64,000 nt of DNA from JACVRW01 sp963826165 (GTDB taxonomy: Bacteria; Actinomycetota; Thermoleophilia; Solirubrobacterales; Thermoleophilaceae): contig CAWGWC010000006.1 of NCBI GenBank assembly GCA_963826165.1, positions 62,001 through 126,000 of the forward strand. Direction: 5' to 3'. Within the stretch, counting starts at the first letter, position 1; the number at the start of each line of letters is the position of its first letter. A program made the position numbers and the translations under genes. A model generated the notes under the pieces. That model saw nothing but the letters and a program-made list of their open reading frames with translations, did not search any database and had not been told where the DNA came from. Below, piece after piece: positions 56,748 to 64,000 of the stretch.

Positions 56748-57859
56748 TTCTTCACCCTCCTGCGCGCCGTGCGGCGCAATTTGCGGCGCGTGCGCCGGTC
56801 CTGACTCGCGGCGGTGGCCGCGGTCTCCTCGATGGTCTGCAGGGTGGCGGAGTTGCCGTCCTGCTTGTACTGGCCCAGGGCCTCGTCGAATTCGTCGAGG
56901 CGGCCGATGAACGTGCTCAGCACCTCCGCCGTCACCTCGGTGGCGCACATCCCGAAGCGGTCGCGCTCGAGATAGCGGGCGTTCATCAGCTGCTCGAACT
57001 GGCCGTGCAGCGGCACCGCCAGAGTTGGCTTGCCCATGTAGACCGCCTCGCTGAGCAGGGAGAAGCCCCCGCCCGCCACCACCGCGCGGGCGGTGCGCAG
57101 GTCTTCCACGAAGCCTTCGTTCGAGCGCGGGCGGAACTCCAGGTTGCCGTCCACGGTGTCCTCGGCCGGGCCACCCCTCATCCCGTAGACCAGGCAGCGC
57201 ATGCCGCTCGAGCGCAGCGCCTCGATCAGCTGCGGGTCGCCGCTCGAGTACACCACCAGGTGATCACCGTCCACGACTTCGGCCGCCTCGATCTCGGGGC
57301 GCACGATCGGCGCGATCAGCGTGGTGCGCCCGCGGACGATCGGGGCGTCGAAGAAGGTCAGGACGAGGTAGTCGCCCGCGGTGGGGACCATGGCGCGGGT
57401 CACCGCGCGGGCCATGGCGAAGTCGGCGTGCTCGGCCCCGATGATCTCCTTGTCGTGCTTGCAGCGGTCGATCATGTGGATGTTGTCCACGCACACCAGC
57501 GGGGTCTTGCTCAGACGGGCGTAGAGGCCCGCCAGCGGCTCGAAGTCCGTGATCACCGCGTCGGGCTGCCACTCGTCCACCAGTCCCAGCCAGTGGCGCA
57601 CGGTCTCGGGCATCTGTTTCGGGCCGAGGGTCAGGTTCTGGCGCACCGTGGCCCAGCGGCGGATCTCGCCCTCCTCCATCGCGAAGCTCGGGCCCATGAT
57701 CTCGTCCACGCGCGGGAGCCTGTCCTTCAGGTAGTTGAAGGCGGCGCCGGAGGCCACTACGCGAACGTCGTGCTCTCGGCCGAGCAGGGAGTTGATCACC
57801 ACCTGCGAGCGCGTGGCGTGGCCCATGCCCTCGCCGTTGACCCCGTACAGGACACGCAT
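56744..57859 (-). CDS. GT28/MurG-like glycosyltransferase
   Basis: The 371-residue protein begins MRVLYGVNGEGMGHATRS, the GT-B acceptor-side start with a GxGH-type loop. The C-terminal donor domain has VVAGGGFSLLSEAVYMGKPTLAVPL and QFEQLMNARYLE. It ends with a very basic tail (RRTRRKLRRTARRRVKK) suited to membrane phospholipid contact. An upstream TTG (57889) is in frame. Coupled to a NodB deacetylase, so both probably work on one envelope glycan or glycolipid. Confidence 0.87.
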   Translation of the reverse strand: MRVLYGVNGEGMGHATRSQVVINSLLGREHDVRVVASGAAFNYLKDRLPRVDEIMGPSFAMEEGEIRRWATVRQNLTLGPKQMPETVRHWLGLVDEWQPDAVITDFEPLAGLYARLSKTPLVCVDNIHMIDRCKHDKEIIGAEHADFAMARAVTRAMVPTAGDYLVLTFFDAPIVRGRTTLIAPIVRPEIEAAEVVDGDHLVVYSSGDPQLIEALRSSGMRCLVYGMRGGPAEDTVDGNLEFRPRSNEGFVEDLRTARAVVAGGGFSLLSEAVYMGKPTLAVPLHGQFEQLMNARYLERDRFGMCATEVTAEVLSTFIGRLDEFDEALGQYKQDGNSATLQTIEETAATAASQDRRTRRKLRRTARRRVKK

Positions 57860-57909
57860 CGTGGCGGCAGATGGTCCCAGGTTCGTCAAGACGGCGGTGC
57901 GCGTGGGCG

Positions 57910-58695
57910 CTAACCCGCGAGGGCCAACTGGCGTGATTGCGCCAGCAGCCGGCCGTCGCGGCTGAACAGCTCAGCGTCCTCCTCGAGCAAGCCGTCGCGC
58001 GCGAGACGGGTGGCGTAGCGGCCGAGCACCCAGTCGCGCGCCAGCGGCAGCGGCGCGCGCACGTGGACGGTGAGCTCGAGCGTGGGTACGGCCAAAGGGC
58101 CGTCCGCCACCACGAAGGCCGCCGGGAACCACGAGTCGCACAGCGCCACCAGCGCCGCCGCATCGAGCGGTCGCTCGTCGCGAAAGCGCAGCCAGCCGCC
58201 GGTGAGCGCCGCATCCCCGCCGGAGAAGAACGTGCCGCCGATGGCCGGGCGGAAGTCGAACTCGCGCCCGAACGGTGGCGCCTCCGGGCGGTCGGGCAGC
58301 GAATCGATCTCCTCCGGTGCTGGCGTCTCGGGGGCCCGCGCGTGGTCGAGCTCCAGGCCGTCGCGATCGTCCGCGAAGACCGCCAGCGCGCTTGCGCGCA
58401 TCTTCGGACCCTGGCGCAGCTCGGCCCGCAGGAAGCTGACCGTGCGGCCGTGGCGGTCGACCTTCACCTCCACCTCGGCCGGTCCCTCGACGGGAGCACG
58501 CAGGTAGTGAACCGTGAGCGAGCGCAGCGGGCGCGCCTGCCCCGCATCGATCTGGGCCTCCATCGCACGCGTCAGGATCGCGGCCACATACCCGCCGTTG
58601 GGCCCGGCCACGACCCACCAGTCCGGCCTGATCTCACAGCTGAAGCTTCCGTCGCCGAGGGCGGTGACCGCCGTGTCGTGTTCGAAGTCGCCCAT
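57910..58695 (-). CDS. Acyl-CoA thioesterase (TesB-like double hotdog)
   Basis: The 261-residue protein begins MGDFEHDTAVTALGDGSFSCEI, with WWVVAGPNGGYVAAILTRAM (hotdog helix), LRSLTVHYLRAPVEGPAEVEV and the second hotdog ending PTLELTVHVRAPLPLARDW and AQSRQLALAG. It would hydrolyse acyl-CoA esters. It is divergent from LtrA. ATG 58695 is used because a TAGTGT box lies 11 nt upstream and the fold starts at once. Confidence 0.87.
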   Translation of the reverse strand: MGDFEHDTAVTALGDGSFSCEIRPDWWVVAGPNGGYVAAILTRAMEAQIDAGQARPLRSLTVHYLRAPVEGPAEVEVKVDRHGRTVSFLRAELRQGPKMRASALAVFADDRDGLELDHARAPETPAPEEIDSLPDRPEAPPFGREFDFRPAIGGTFFSGGDAALTGGWLRFRDERPLDAAALVALCDSWFPAAFVVADGPLAVPTLELTVHVRAPLPLARDWVLGRYATRLARDGLLEEDAELFSRDGRLLAQSRQLALAG

Positions 58696-58744
58696 CGGGG
58701 CGGGCAACACTAGCCACGGGCCGCAACGGCAATACTCCCGGGCC

Positions 58745-59935
58745 GTGGAGGCCACCAGCACCCGTCGGCCGCGCCGGATGACGGTCATGCGCACGGGCGA
58801 CCGCGTGTCGCCGCTCGAGCTGTTCTTCGACCTCGTGTTCGTGCTGGCCCTCACCCAGTGCACCGCGCTCATGGCCGACAACCCCACGTGGGAGGGGCTG
58901 GCCCAGGGACTGCTCGTGCTCGGCGTGATGTGGTGGGCCTGGGTGGGCTACTCGTGGCTCACCAGCGTGGTCGATCCCGAGGAGGGCATCGTCCGCTTCG
59001 CGATCCTCGCGGCGATGGCCGCGGCGCTGGTGGTGTCGCTCTGCATTCCGGAGGCCTTCGGCGATCTCGGGCTGCTGTTCGCGGGGGCCTACGCGGTGCT
59101 GAGGTACAGCCACATCGTCCTGTTCATGGTGGCCAGCCGTGACGATCCGGCGCTGCGGCGCTCCACGCTCGGTCTGGCCATCGGCACGACCGTCGGGGTC
59201 GGCCTGCTGGTGGCGGCCTCGTTCGCCGACGGCTGGCTGCAGGGAGGGCTGTGGGCGCTCGCGATCGTGCTCGACGCCGGCGAGCCGTACGTGTTCGGAT
59301 CCGAGGGCTGGAAGCTCTCGCCCGGGCACTTCGCCGAGCGCCACGGGCTAATCGTGATCATCGCCCTGGGCGAGTCGATCGTGGCGATAGGCATCGGGGC
59401 CGAGGAGGGTGTCGACGCCGGCGTGGTGGTCGCCGCGGTCCTGGGGACGGCGGTGGCCTTCGCGCTGTGGCGGCTGTATTTCGACATCGTGGCGCTGGTG
59501 GCCGAACGCCGGCTCGAGAACGCCGAGAAGGGCAAGGAGCAGAACGAGATCGCCCGCGACTCGTTCTCCTACCTGCACCTCCCCATGGTGGCCGGCATCG
59601 TGCTGGTGGCCCTGGGCTTCAAGAAGACGCTCGAGCACGTGGACGACCCGCTCAAGCTGGTGCCGGCGGTGGCGCTTCTGGGTGGCGTGGCGCTGTACCT
59701 GCTGGCGCACACGGCCTTTCGCTGGCGCAACGTCCACCGCTTCAGCTGGCAGCGCCTGCTGGCGGCCGCGATCCTCGTCGCGCTCATCCCGGTGGCGGTG
59801 GAGATCCCCGCGCTCGGGACGCTTGCGATGGTCACCGCCGTGCTGGCGGCGCTGATCGCCTACGAGACGATCGCCTTCAGAGAGCTGCGCGAGCGCCTGC
59901 GCACCCGGCTGCTCGAGGACGAGGGGGCGCACTGA
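58745..59935 (+). CDS. Low temperature requirement protein A (LtrA) family
   Basis: The 396-residue protein has about ten hydrophobic spans. The family start is RVSPLELFFDLVFVLALTQCTALM, followed by WVGYSWLTSVVDPEEGIVRF and ERHGLIVIIALGESIVAIGIGAEE, the most conserved LtrA block. AATACT lies 8 nt before the GTG at 58745. An ATG 13 codons later is possible. The function is unknown; the symbol derives from a cold-sensitive Listeria mutant. Coupled to the DUF3089 gene (TGATG). Confidence 0.92.
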   Translation: MEATSTRRPRRMTVMRTGDRVSPLELFFDLVFVLALTQCTALMADNPTWEGLAQGLLVLGVMWWAWVGYSWLTSVVDPEEGIVRFAILAAMAAALVVSLCIPEAFGDLGLLFAGAYAVLRYSHIVLFMVASRDDPALRRSTLGLAIGTTVGVGLLVAASFADGWLQGGLWALAIVLDAGEPYVFGSEGWKLSPGHFAERHGLIVIIALGESIVAIGIGAEEGVDAGVVVAAVLGTAVAFALWRLYFDIVALVAERRLENAEKGKEQNEIARDSFSYLHLPMVAGIVLVALGFKKTLEHVDDPLKLVPAVALLGGVALYLLAHTAFRWRNVHRFSWQRLLAAAILVALIPVAVEIPALGTLAMVTAVLAALIAYETIAFRELRERLRTRLLEDEGAH

Positions 59936-61050
59936 TGAACGCCGTGCTGCGTCCCCTGGTCGCCCTGTGCGCGGCGGCGATCGTGGCCCTGGCCGCGGCG
60001 GGCCCGGCCGCGGCCGAGACAGTCTGGCTGTGCAAGCCGGGCCTCGCGAACAACCCGTGCACCCCCAACCTGCGCACGACCGTCCTCTCGCCCACCGAGA
60101 CCCGGCTTGCCACCGTCGGCTTCCAGCGTGCCCGCCGCCCGCGCTACGACTGCTTCTACGTCTACCCCACCGTCAGCTCCCAGCCGGGACTTCAGGCCGA
60201 CAAGAGCATCGACCCCGAGCTGCGCTCGATCGCGCTCTACCAGGCGGCGCGCTACTCCGCGGGCTGCCGGGTCTACGCCCCGGTGTACCGGCAGCTGACC
60301 CTCAGCGGCATCCGTAACCCGGCCACAACCGACGCCGACCGCGAACGCGCGTACTCCGACGTGCGCGAGGCGTGGCGCACCTACCTGCGCCGGCACAACG
60401 ACGGGCGGGGCGTCGTCCTCCTCGGCCACTCGCAGGGCACCTACATGCTCAGCGAGCTGGTCAAGCGCGAGATCGACCCGGTGCGGCGCGCGCGCCGGCG
60501 GCTCATCTCCGCAGTGCTGCTGGGGGGCAACGTCACCGTGGCCCGCGGCCGCGACAGGGGCGGCCACTTCCGCAACGTCAGGGCGTGCCGCTCAGCCGGG
60601 CAGGCGGGTTGCGTGGTCGCCTTCTCGGCCTTCAACGGGCCGGTCCCGTCCGACGCCATCTTCGGCAGGGCCGAGAGCGACCGCCGCGAGGTGCTCTGCA
60701 CCAACCCGGCGGCCCTGGAGGGCGGCTCGGGCCGGCTCGAGCTGGTGATCCCCACCGAGCCCTTCGCCCCGGGGGCGATCGCCACGCTCACCGAGCTGGC
60801 CGCGGGGGGACCGCTGCCGGTGGCCTCCACGCCCTGGATCACCGTGCCCGGCCTCACGCGGGCGCGTTGCTCGAGGGCGCGCGGCGCCAACGTGCTCCAG
60901 GTCACGCCCGCTCCCGGCGCGCGGCGCTTCCGGCCGGTGCCCGACTCGAGCTGGGGGCTCCACCTGATCGACGGCAACGTCGCCCTGGGAACACTCACGC
61001 GGCTGGTGGCCCGACAGGCGCGCGCGTGGCTGAGTCGAGCAGCGCGCTGA
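59935..61050 (+). CDS. Secreted DUF3089 family (lipase-like) protein
   Basis: The 371-residue protein has a signal peptide (LVALCAAAIVALAAAGPAAA). The DUF3089 features are TVWLCKPGLANNPCTPNL, RYDCFYVYPTVSSQP, RVYAPVYRQLTLSGI and the nucleophile elbow VVLLGHSQGTYMLSEL. Its alpha/beta-hydrolase fold suggests an extracellular esterase. The ATG overlaps the LtrA stop. Four nt separate its stop from that of the convergent DUF2254 gene. Confidence 0.92.
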   Translation: MNAVLRPLVALCAAAIVALAAAGPAAAETVWLCKPGLANNPCTPNLRTTVLSPTETRLATVGFQRARRPRYDCFYVYPTVSSQPGLQADKSIDPELRSIALYQAARYSAGCRVYAPVYRQLTLSGIRNPATTDADRERAYSDVREAWRTYLRRHNDGRGVVLLGHSQGTYMLSELVKREIDPVRRARRRLISAVLLGGNVTVARGRDRGGHFRNVRACRSAGQAGCVVAFSAFNGPVPSDAIFGRAESDRREVLCTNPAALEGGSGRLELVIPTEPFAPGAIATLTELAAGGPLPVASTPWITVPGLTRARCSRARGANVLQVTPAPGARRFRPVPDSSWGLHLIDGNVALGTLTRLVARQARAWLSRAAR

Positions 61051-61054
61051 CCGA

Positions 61055-62412
61055 TCAGCGCGCCCACTCGCGGGCATCCTCCGCCCAGCCCCAGCGGGTC
61101 CGGAGCCCGGGCGATCGCGCGCTCGGCGGACTCGGGGAAGTGCCGGTCCACGGCCGCGTCGAGCAGCGCGAGCTGCTCCGCCAGCTGAGGCCGCCGGACC
61201 TCGGGCGCAGACCGCAGCAGCGACTCGAGCAGTGCCCGCATCCGGCGGGTCACCTGCGGCGCGCCGGCTCCGTAGTGCCGGATCTCGGTCAGGGCGAGCG
61301 TGAGCAGCTCGTTCCAGCCCGCGGTGGGCATCAGCAGCCGTACCGTCCCCTCGTCGTCGACGACGGCCGATCCCTCGAGCCGCCGCCGGGCCAGGCGCAG
61401 CAGCAGGCCCTCCTCGCCGTCCATGCACTCGACCGCCGTGGTCGGGTCGTTGACCGCCGGTGAGAGAGCCCGGCAGGCCACGTCCACCATCGCCCTCAGC
61501 GCGAAGGCCGGATCCTGGGTGATGGTCCGGCCGTCGGAGAACAGCGCGCAGCTGCCCAGCTCGGCCTCGTCGATCGAGCCCTCGCCGTGCACCAGGAAGA
61601 GGGGCGCCCCCGTGTGCACGTAGCCACCCACCGGCAGGGCCACCTCCACCACCACACCGGCTGCGGCGGCCACCCTCACGGCATGGGCGCGGTCGACGGC
61701 GGCCAGCACCGCTGCCGGCTCGGTGTGCCTCACCACCGCGGCGACCGACTCGTCGGACATCTCCACCTCGTCCACGTCCGCGTCGAGCTCGAACGGGTAG
61801 ACGTCGTCGATCGCCAGATGCGCCCGTTCCGCCAGCTGGGCGTAGATCCGGCGCGGCCGCAGCAGATCGAGCAGCCGGGCGATGAAGCGAAACAGGGCGA
61901 GCAGCGCCACCGCCATCAGCACCAGCGCGACTAGCACGGTGAGGTCCGGCTCCACCCGGGTGTCGTCCGTGCCGATCGGGCCCACGGCCACGAGGGCGTA
62001 CAGCCCGGGCGCCACGAACAGGCCCAGAGCGTGCTTGACCACCCGGTCGCGGCGGAACGCGAGCACCAGCCGCGGCGAGTACTGGCCGGCGCCGAACTGG
62101 ATCACGAGCACCGCGATCGACACCACCAGCCCGGCGAAGGTGATCATCCCGGTGGCGACGGCCTCGAGTATCGAACGAGCGCTGTCGGCATCGAGGTCGA
62201 GGACGGTTCCGCTGCCGCGGGCACGGTCGATCTCAGGAACCACGATCCCCAGCACGGCCGCCGCCCAGCAGATAGCAGCCCGGGATCAGGGTCAGGCTGC
62301 GGGCCACCGCCTCGTGCAGGAGCAGCCGCCGGCGCCACCGGCGCGAGCGCTCGCCGGGCGAGAGTCCACGGACGATCACAGTCAGGGGCGCACGCTCGAC
62401 CTTGCGGTCCAT
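61055..62412 (-). pseudogene. DUF2254 family membrane protein with two frameshifts
   Basis: ATG 62412 has TAGGCT 8 nt upstream. It opens MDRKVERAPLTVIVRGLSPG, then LLLHEAVARSLTLIPGCYLL before breaking. The next frame continues VLGIVVPEIDRARG, the ISIAVLVIQFGAGQYSPRLV-type block and four spans. Removing one G of the run at 62264-62266 joins them. Near the 3' end, removing one G of the run at 61089-61092 yields a tail (PLGWAEDAREWAR) ending at TGA 61055, 4 nt from the convergent stop. Without that correction the frame would run about 200 codons antisense into DUF3089. The family may be a tetrameric membrane channel or transporter. Confidence 0.83.
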
Positions 62413-62420
62413 CCCGGAGC

Positions 62421-62426
62421 AGCCTA
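62421..62426 (-). promoter_or_regulatory. -10 box of the DUF2254 gene (TAGGCT), leaderless
   Basis: TAGGCT, 8 nt, ATG 62412. It fixes the true start upstream of the frameshift. Confidence 0.55.
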
Positions 62427-62503
62427 CGTTCGGCTCCGGATACGGTTGCCCGGTGCGTCGGCGGTTAGCATCAGCCTTCCCCGTCGCCCAGGAGGCAATA
62501 GAA

Positions 62504-62914
62504 ATGGATGCGGCCCGCCTGAAGGAGATCCCGTTGTTCGAGTCGCTCTCGTCCAGGGAGCTGCGTGAGGTGGCCCAGAGGGCGGACGAGATCGATCTGG
62601 CGGAGGGCCAGGAGCTGGTGCGCCAGGGCGAGTTCGCCTACGAGTTCTTCGTCCTGCTCGAGGGCTCGGCCGAGGTGATACGCGACGGAGACTGCATCGC
62701 CGTTCTCGGGGCCGGCGACTTCCTCGGCGAGATGGGCATCGTGTCCGGCTCGGAGCGCAACGCGACGGTGAACGCGACCTCCCCCGTACGCGCGGTCGTG
62801 ATGACCGAACAGGATTTTCGCGGCGTGGCCGCCTCGCTCCCGGACGTGGCCGCCCGCATCCGCGCGGCGGTGGACCGGCGAGCCAAGACACTCGCCGCAC
62901 CGGCTTCGGACTGA
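62504..62914 (+). CDS. Cyclic nucleotide-binding domain protein without HTH
   Basis: The 136-residue protein has one cNMP-binding barrel: LKEIPLFESLSSRELREVAQ, EGQELVRQGEFAYEFFVLLEGSAEVI and AVLGAGDFLGEMGIVSGSER with the phosphate-binding cassette. An ERNATV end follows. It lacks the CRP-type helix-turn-helix, so it is probably a ligand sensor for another protein. AGGAGG lies 8 nt before the ATG. Confidence 0.88.
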   Translation: MDAARLKEIPLFESLSSRELREVAQRADEIDLAEGQELVRQGEFAYEFFVLLEGSAEVIRDGDCIAVLGAGDFLGEMGIVSGSERNATVNATSPVRAVVMTEQDFRGVAASLPDVAARIRAAVDRRAKTLAAPASD

Positions 62915-62919
62915 CGCGC

Positions 62920-63267
62920 GTGGGCCGTCGCAGCCGGCGGCGGGAGAAGCAGGGACGACCGCGCCCGGCTGGACCCGTCGCGTCCACCGACTACGCCGAC
63001 GCCGACGGCAACGTGCTCACGCTCCGCGACGAGCTGAGCGAGGGGACGCAGCGCCAGCTCGAGTCCCTCGACGCCCGGCCGGCGGCCTCCGCGGAGGATC
63101 GCTGGCAGCGCCGCGTGGAGTTCCTCTTCGAGCGCCTGGCGGTGCGCTGGGTGCTGGCCGGCCTCCCGCTCGAGAGCCAGAAGGAGCTGCTCGGCCGCTA
63201 TCGCATGGCGAGCACGGACGAGCGGCGCTGGGTGCGCGAGACGATCGACCGGCACCTGAGCCGCTAG
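62920..63267 (+). CDS. Hypothetical small protein
   Basis: The 115-residue protein has a basic N-terminus (GRRSRRREKQGRPRPAG). A helical C-terminal part follows with STDYADADGNVLTLRDEL, RWQRRVEFLFERLAVRWVLA and RETIDRHLSR. No family is recognised. It lies 5 nt after the cNMP-binding gene and probably shares its transcript. The stop overlaps the convergent GDSL gene by 4 nt. Confidence 0.72.
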   Translation: MGRRSRRREKQGRPRPAGPVASTDYADADGNVLTLRDELSEGTQRQLESLDARPAASAEDRWQRRVEFLFERLAVRWVLAGLPLESQKELLGRYRMASTDERRWVRETIDRHLSR

Positions 63268-64000
63268 CGGGCGCCGAGCACCGGCTCCGGCGGGGCGAGG
63301 CCGGCCGCCCGGCGAGCGTCACCCGTGGCGGAGGTCACCAGGCTCACCGCCCCTCGGATCGCCGACCCGATCGCCACGAGCGCCGCCGGAGTCTCCACGT
63401 TGAGCTCCGGGCGCGGCTCGGGCTCGGGTTCGGGTTCGGGGGCCGCCGGTGGCACGCCGTCACCGCGCGGTGCCGGGATGCCGGTCAGGTCCCCGCCCCC
63501 TGCGCCGCCGCAGCCGCGCACCGCCTGGGCCAGCAGCCGCCCGCGCAGGGCGTAGCCCTCCGGACGAGCGTGCACGCCGTCCTCGTAGAGGATCCCCGGT
63601 GTGCTCGTGGCCACTCCGTACCAGTCCACGAGCTGCACCCCCGCGTTGTCGAGCGCAAAGCGCTCGATCGCCGCGTTCATCCCGTCCACGCTCACACCGT
63701 TGTAGGGCGGGCGGAGGATGGTGGCCACCACCAGGCAGCGATCGCCGGCGGCCTGGCGCGCGGAGTTCATCGCCGAGACGAGAGCGCCGGGGTTCGTGGG
63801 GTCGTCGTTGGTGCCCAGATCGAACACCACCACCGTGTGATCCGCTCGCAGGCGCCCCTGTAGGGCCGCCAGCCCGTCGGCGCTGCCGCGGCTCTGGCGG
63901 CTGTCGATCTCCACCGAGGCGGCGCGAAGCTCCTGCTCGAGGTAGGGACCCGTGCCCACCTGAAGGCTGTCACCCACCACCAGGACGCTCTGCGCGGCGG
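63264..64000 (-). CDS. SGNH/GDSL-like hydrolase, partial at right edge
   Basis: The frame is open to the window edge, so the N-terminus is missing. Block I is VLVVGDSLQVGTGPYLEQEL, with VFDLGTNDDPTNPG as block III (GTND) and YEDGVHARPEGYALRG as block V (Asp-His). This is the O-acetylesterase/lipase-like SGNH fold. After the domain comes a linker of Pro/Glu dipeptides (EPEPEPEP, coded by a simple TTCGGG-type repeat near 63420-63441) and a short hydrophobic C-terminal segment. It may be membrane-associated and act on cell-wall acetyl groups. Confidence 0.85.
   Translation of the reverse strand, partial: AAQSVLVVGDSLQVGTGPYLEQELRAASVEIDSRQSRGSADGLAALQGRLRADHTVVVFDLGTNDDPTNPGALVSAMNSARQAAGDRCLVVATILRPPYNGVSVDGMNAAIERFALDNAGVQLVDWYGVATSTPGILYEDGVHARPEGYALRGRLLAQAVRGCGGAGGGDLTGIPAPRGDGVPPAAPEPEPEPEPRPELNVETPAALVAIGSAIRGAVSLVTSATGDARRAAGLAPPEPVLGAR

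Noticed and set aside
60441..61054. C-terminal 200-codon extension of the DUF2254 frame
   Set aside because: It runs antisense through DUF3089. A one-base correction gives a natural stop at 61055.
63413..63441. Short tandem TTCGGG-like repeat
   Set aside because: It codes for a Pro-Glu linker inside the GDSL gene and is not a structural repeat locus.
1..64000. CRISPR arrays, insertion sequences, intact prophage
   Set aside because: No regularly spaced repeats, transposase motifs or phage structural genes were seen. The 'holin' at 45467 is a chromosomal family.

Overview
The window is a GC-rich bacterial chromosome segment that reads best as class Thermoleophilia (Solirubrobacterales-like Actinomycetota). 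I infer this from four things. The first is secreted proteins with lineage-typical layouts: a TolB-like protein with a basic Cys-containing tail, and a short SLGG-type repeat protein. The second is a large (Alu-type) SRP RNA. The third is a set of accessory families common in that group (LtrA, DUF3089, DUF2254, DUF2252, DUF3618, amphi-Trp). The fourth is heavy use of leaderless genes, with a TANNNT -10 box placed 6-8 nt before the start codon. I see no CRISPR array, insertion sequence or intact prophage.

Layout. 0-5.2 kb: an edge-truncated AbiEi/DUF559-type gene, then an anchor-less succinate dehydrogenase operon (sdhA-sdhB-sdhE) that ends in a GH16-like gene. 5.2-9 kb: asd and lysC (aspartate pathway), with a degenerate GH3 protein divergent from lysC. 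9-13.6 kb: dnaX-ybaB-recR followed by a molybdopterin oxidoreductase whose start codon is problematic. 14-24 kb: an FMO-like flavoprotein, an AceE-like E1, an NTF2-like gene, the SRP RNA, YihY, 3-hydroxybutyrate dehydrogenase, RidA, kynureninase with a formamidase-like hydrolase, and a TolB-like protein. 24.8-30 kb: tRNA-Val(CAC), a broken YccF gene, a K+ channel, a lipoprotein, a DUF5995 protein, a methyltransferase, an ANTAR regulator with a degenerate receiver, and a microprotein/anti-sigma-type ATPase pair. 30-41 kb: small stress and detoxification genes, an AF1763-like lipase, a diacylglycerol-kinase-type protein, an ArsR/SRPBCC pair and transaldolase. 41-47.5 kb: a GH79-like glycosidase divergent from a frameshifted sulfatase-fold gene, then an envelope/stress cluster (histone-H1-like, YtxH-like, holin-3_6, DUF3618). 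47.5-64 kb: a membrane-anchored PI-PLC-like protein, hbd and gcdH, a serine beta-lactamase-fold hydrolase, SnoaL proteins, a FUSC exporter, a GT28/NodB deacetylase pair, a thioesterase, LtrA, DUF3089, a frameshifted DUF2254, a cNMP-binding protein and a GDSL hydrolase that runs off the right edge.

Functionally this is a core-metabolism and housekeeping segment (TCA, aspartate family, beta-oxidation and tryptophan/lysine catabolism, DNA replication and repair, SRP) mixed with envelope and stress genes. The most interesting signals are not gene content. Two genes have conserved N-termini that can only be reached from an ATC (AUC) codon sitting exactly where a leaderless start should be. Several downstream promoters reuse the upstream TAG stop as the first three bases of the -10 box. 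The SRP RNA gene is launched this way from the stop codon of yihY. DnaX has lost all four zinc ligands.

Caution: the clearest frameshifts here (sulfatase, DUF2254 twice, YccF) are each repaired by removing one base from a C/G run of 3-4, so consensus errors are a live alternative to gene decay.
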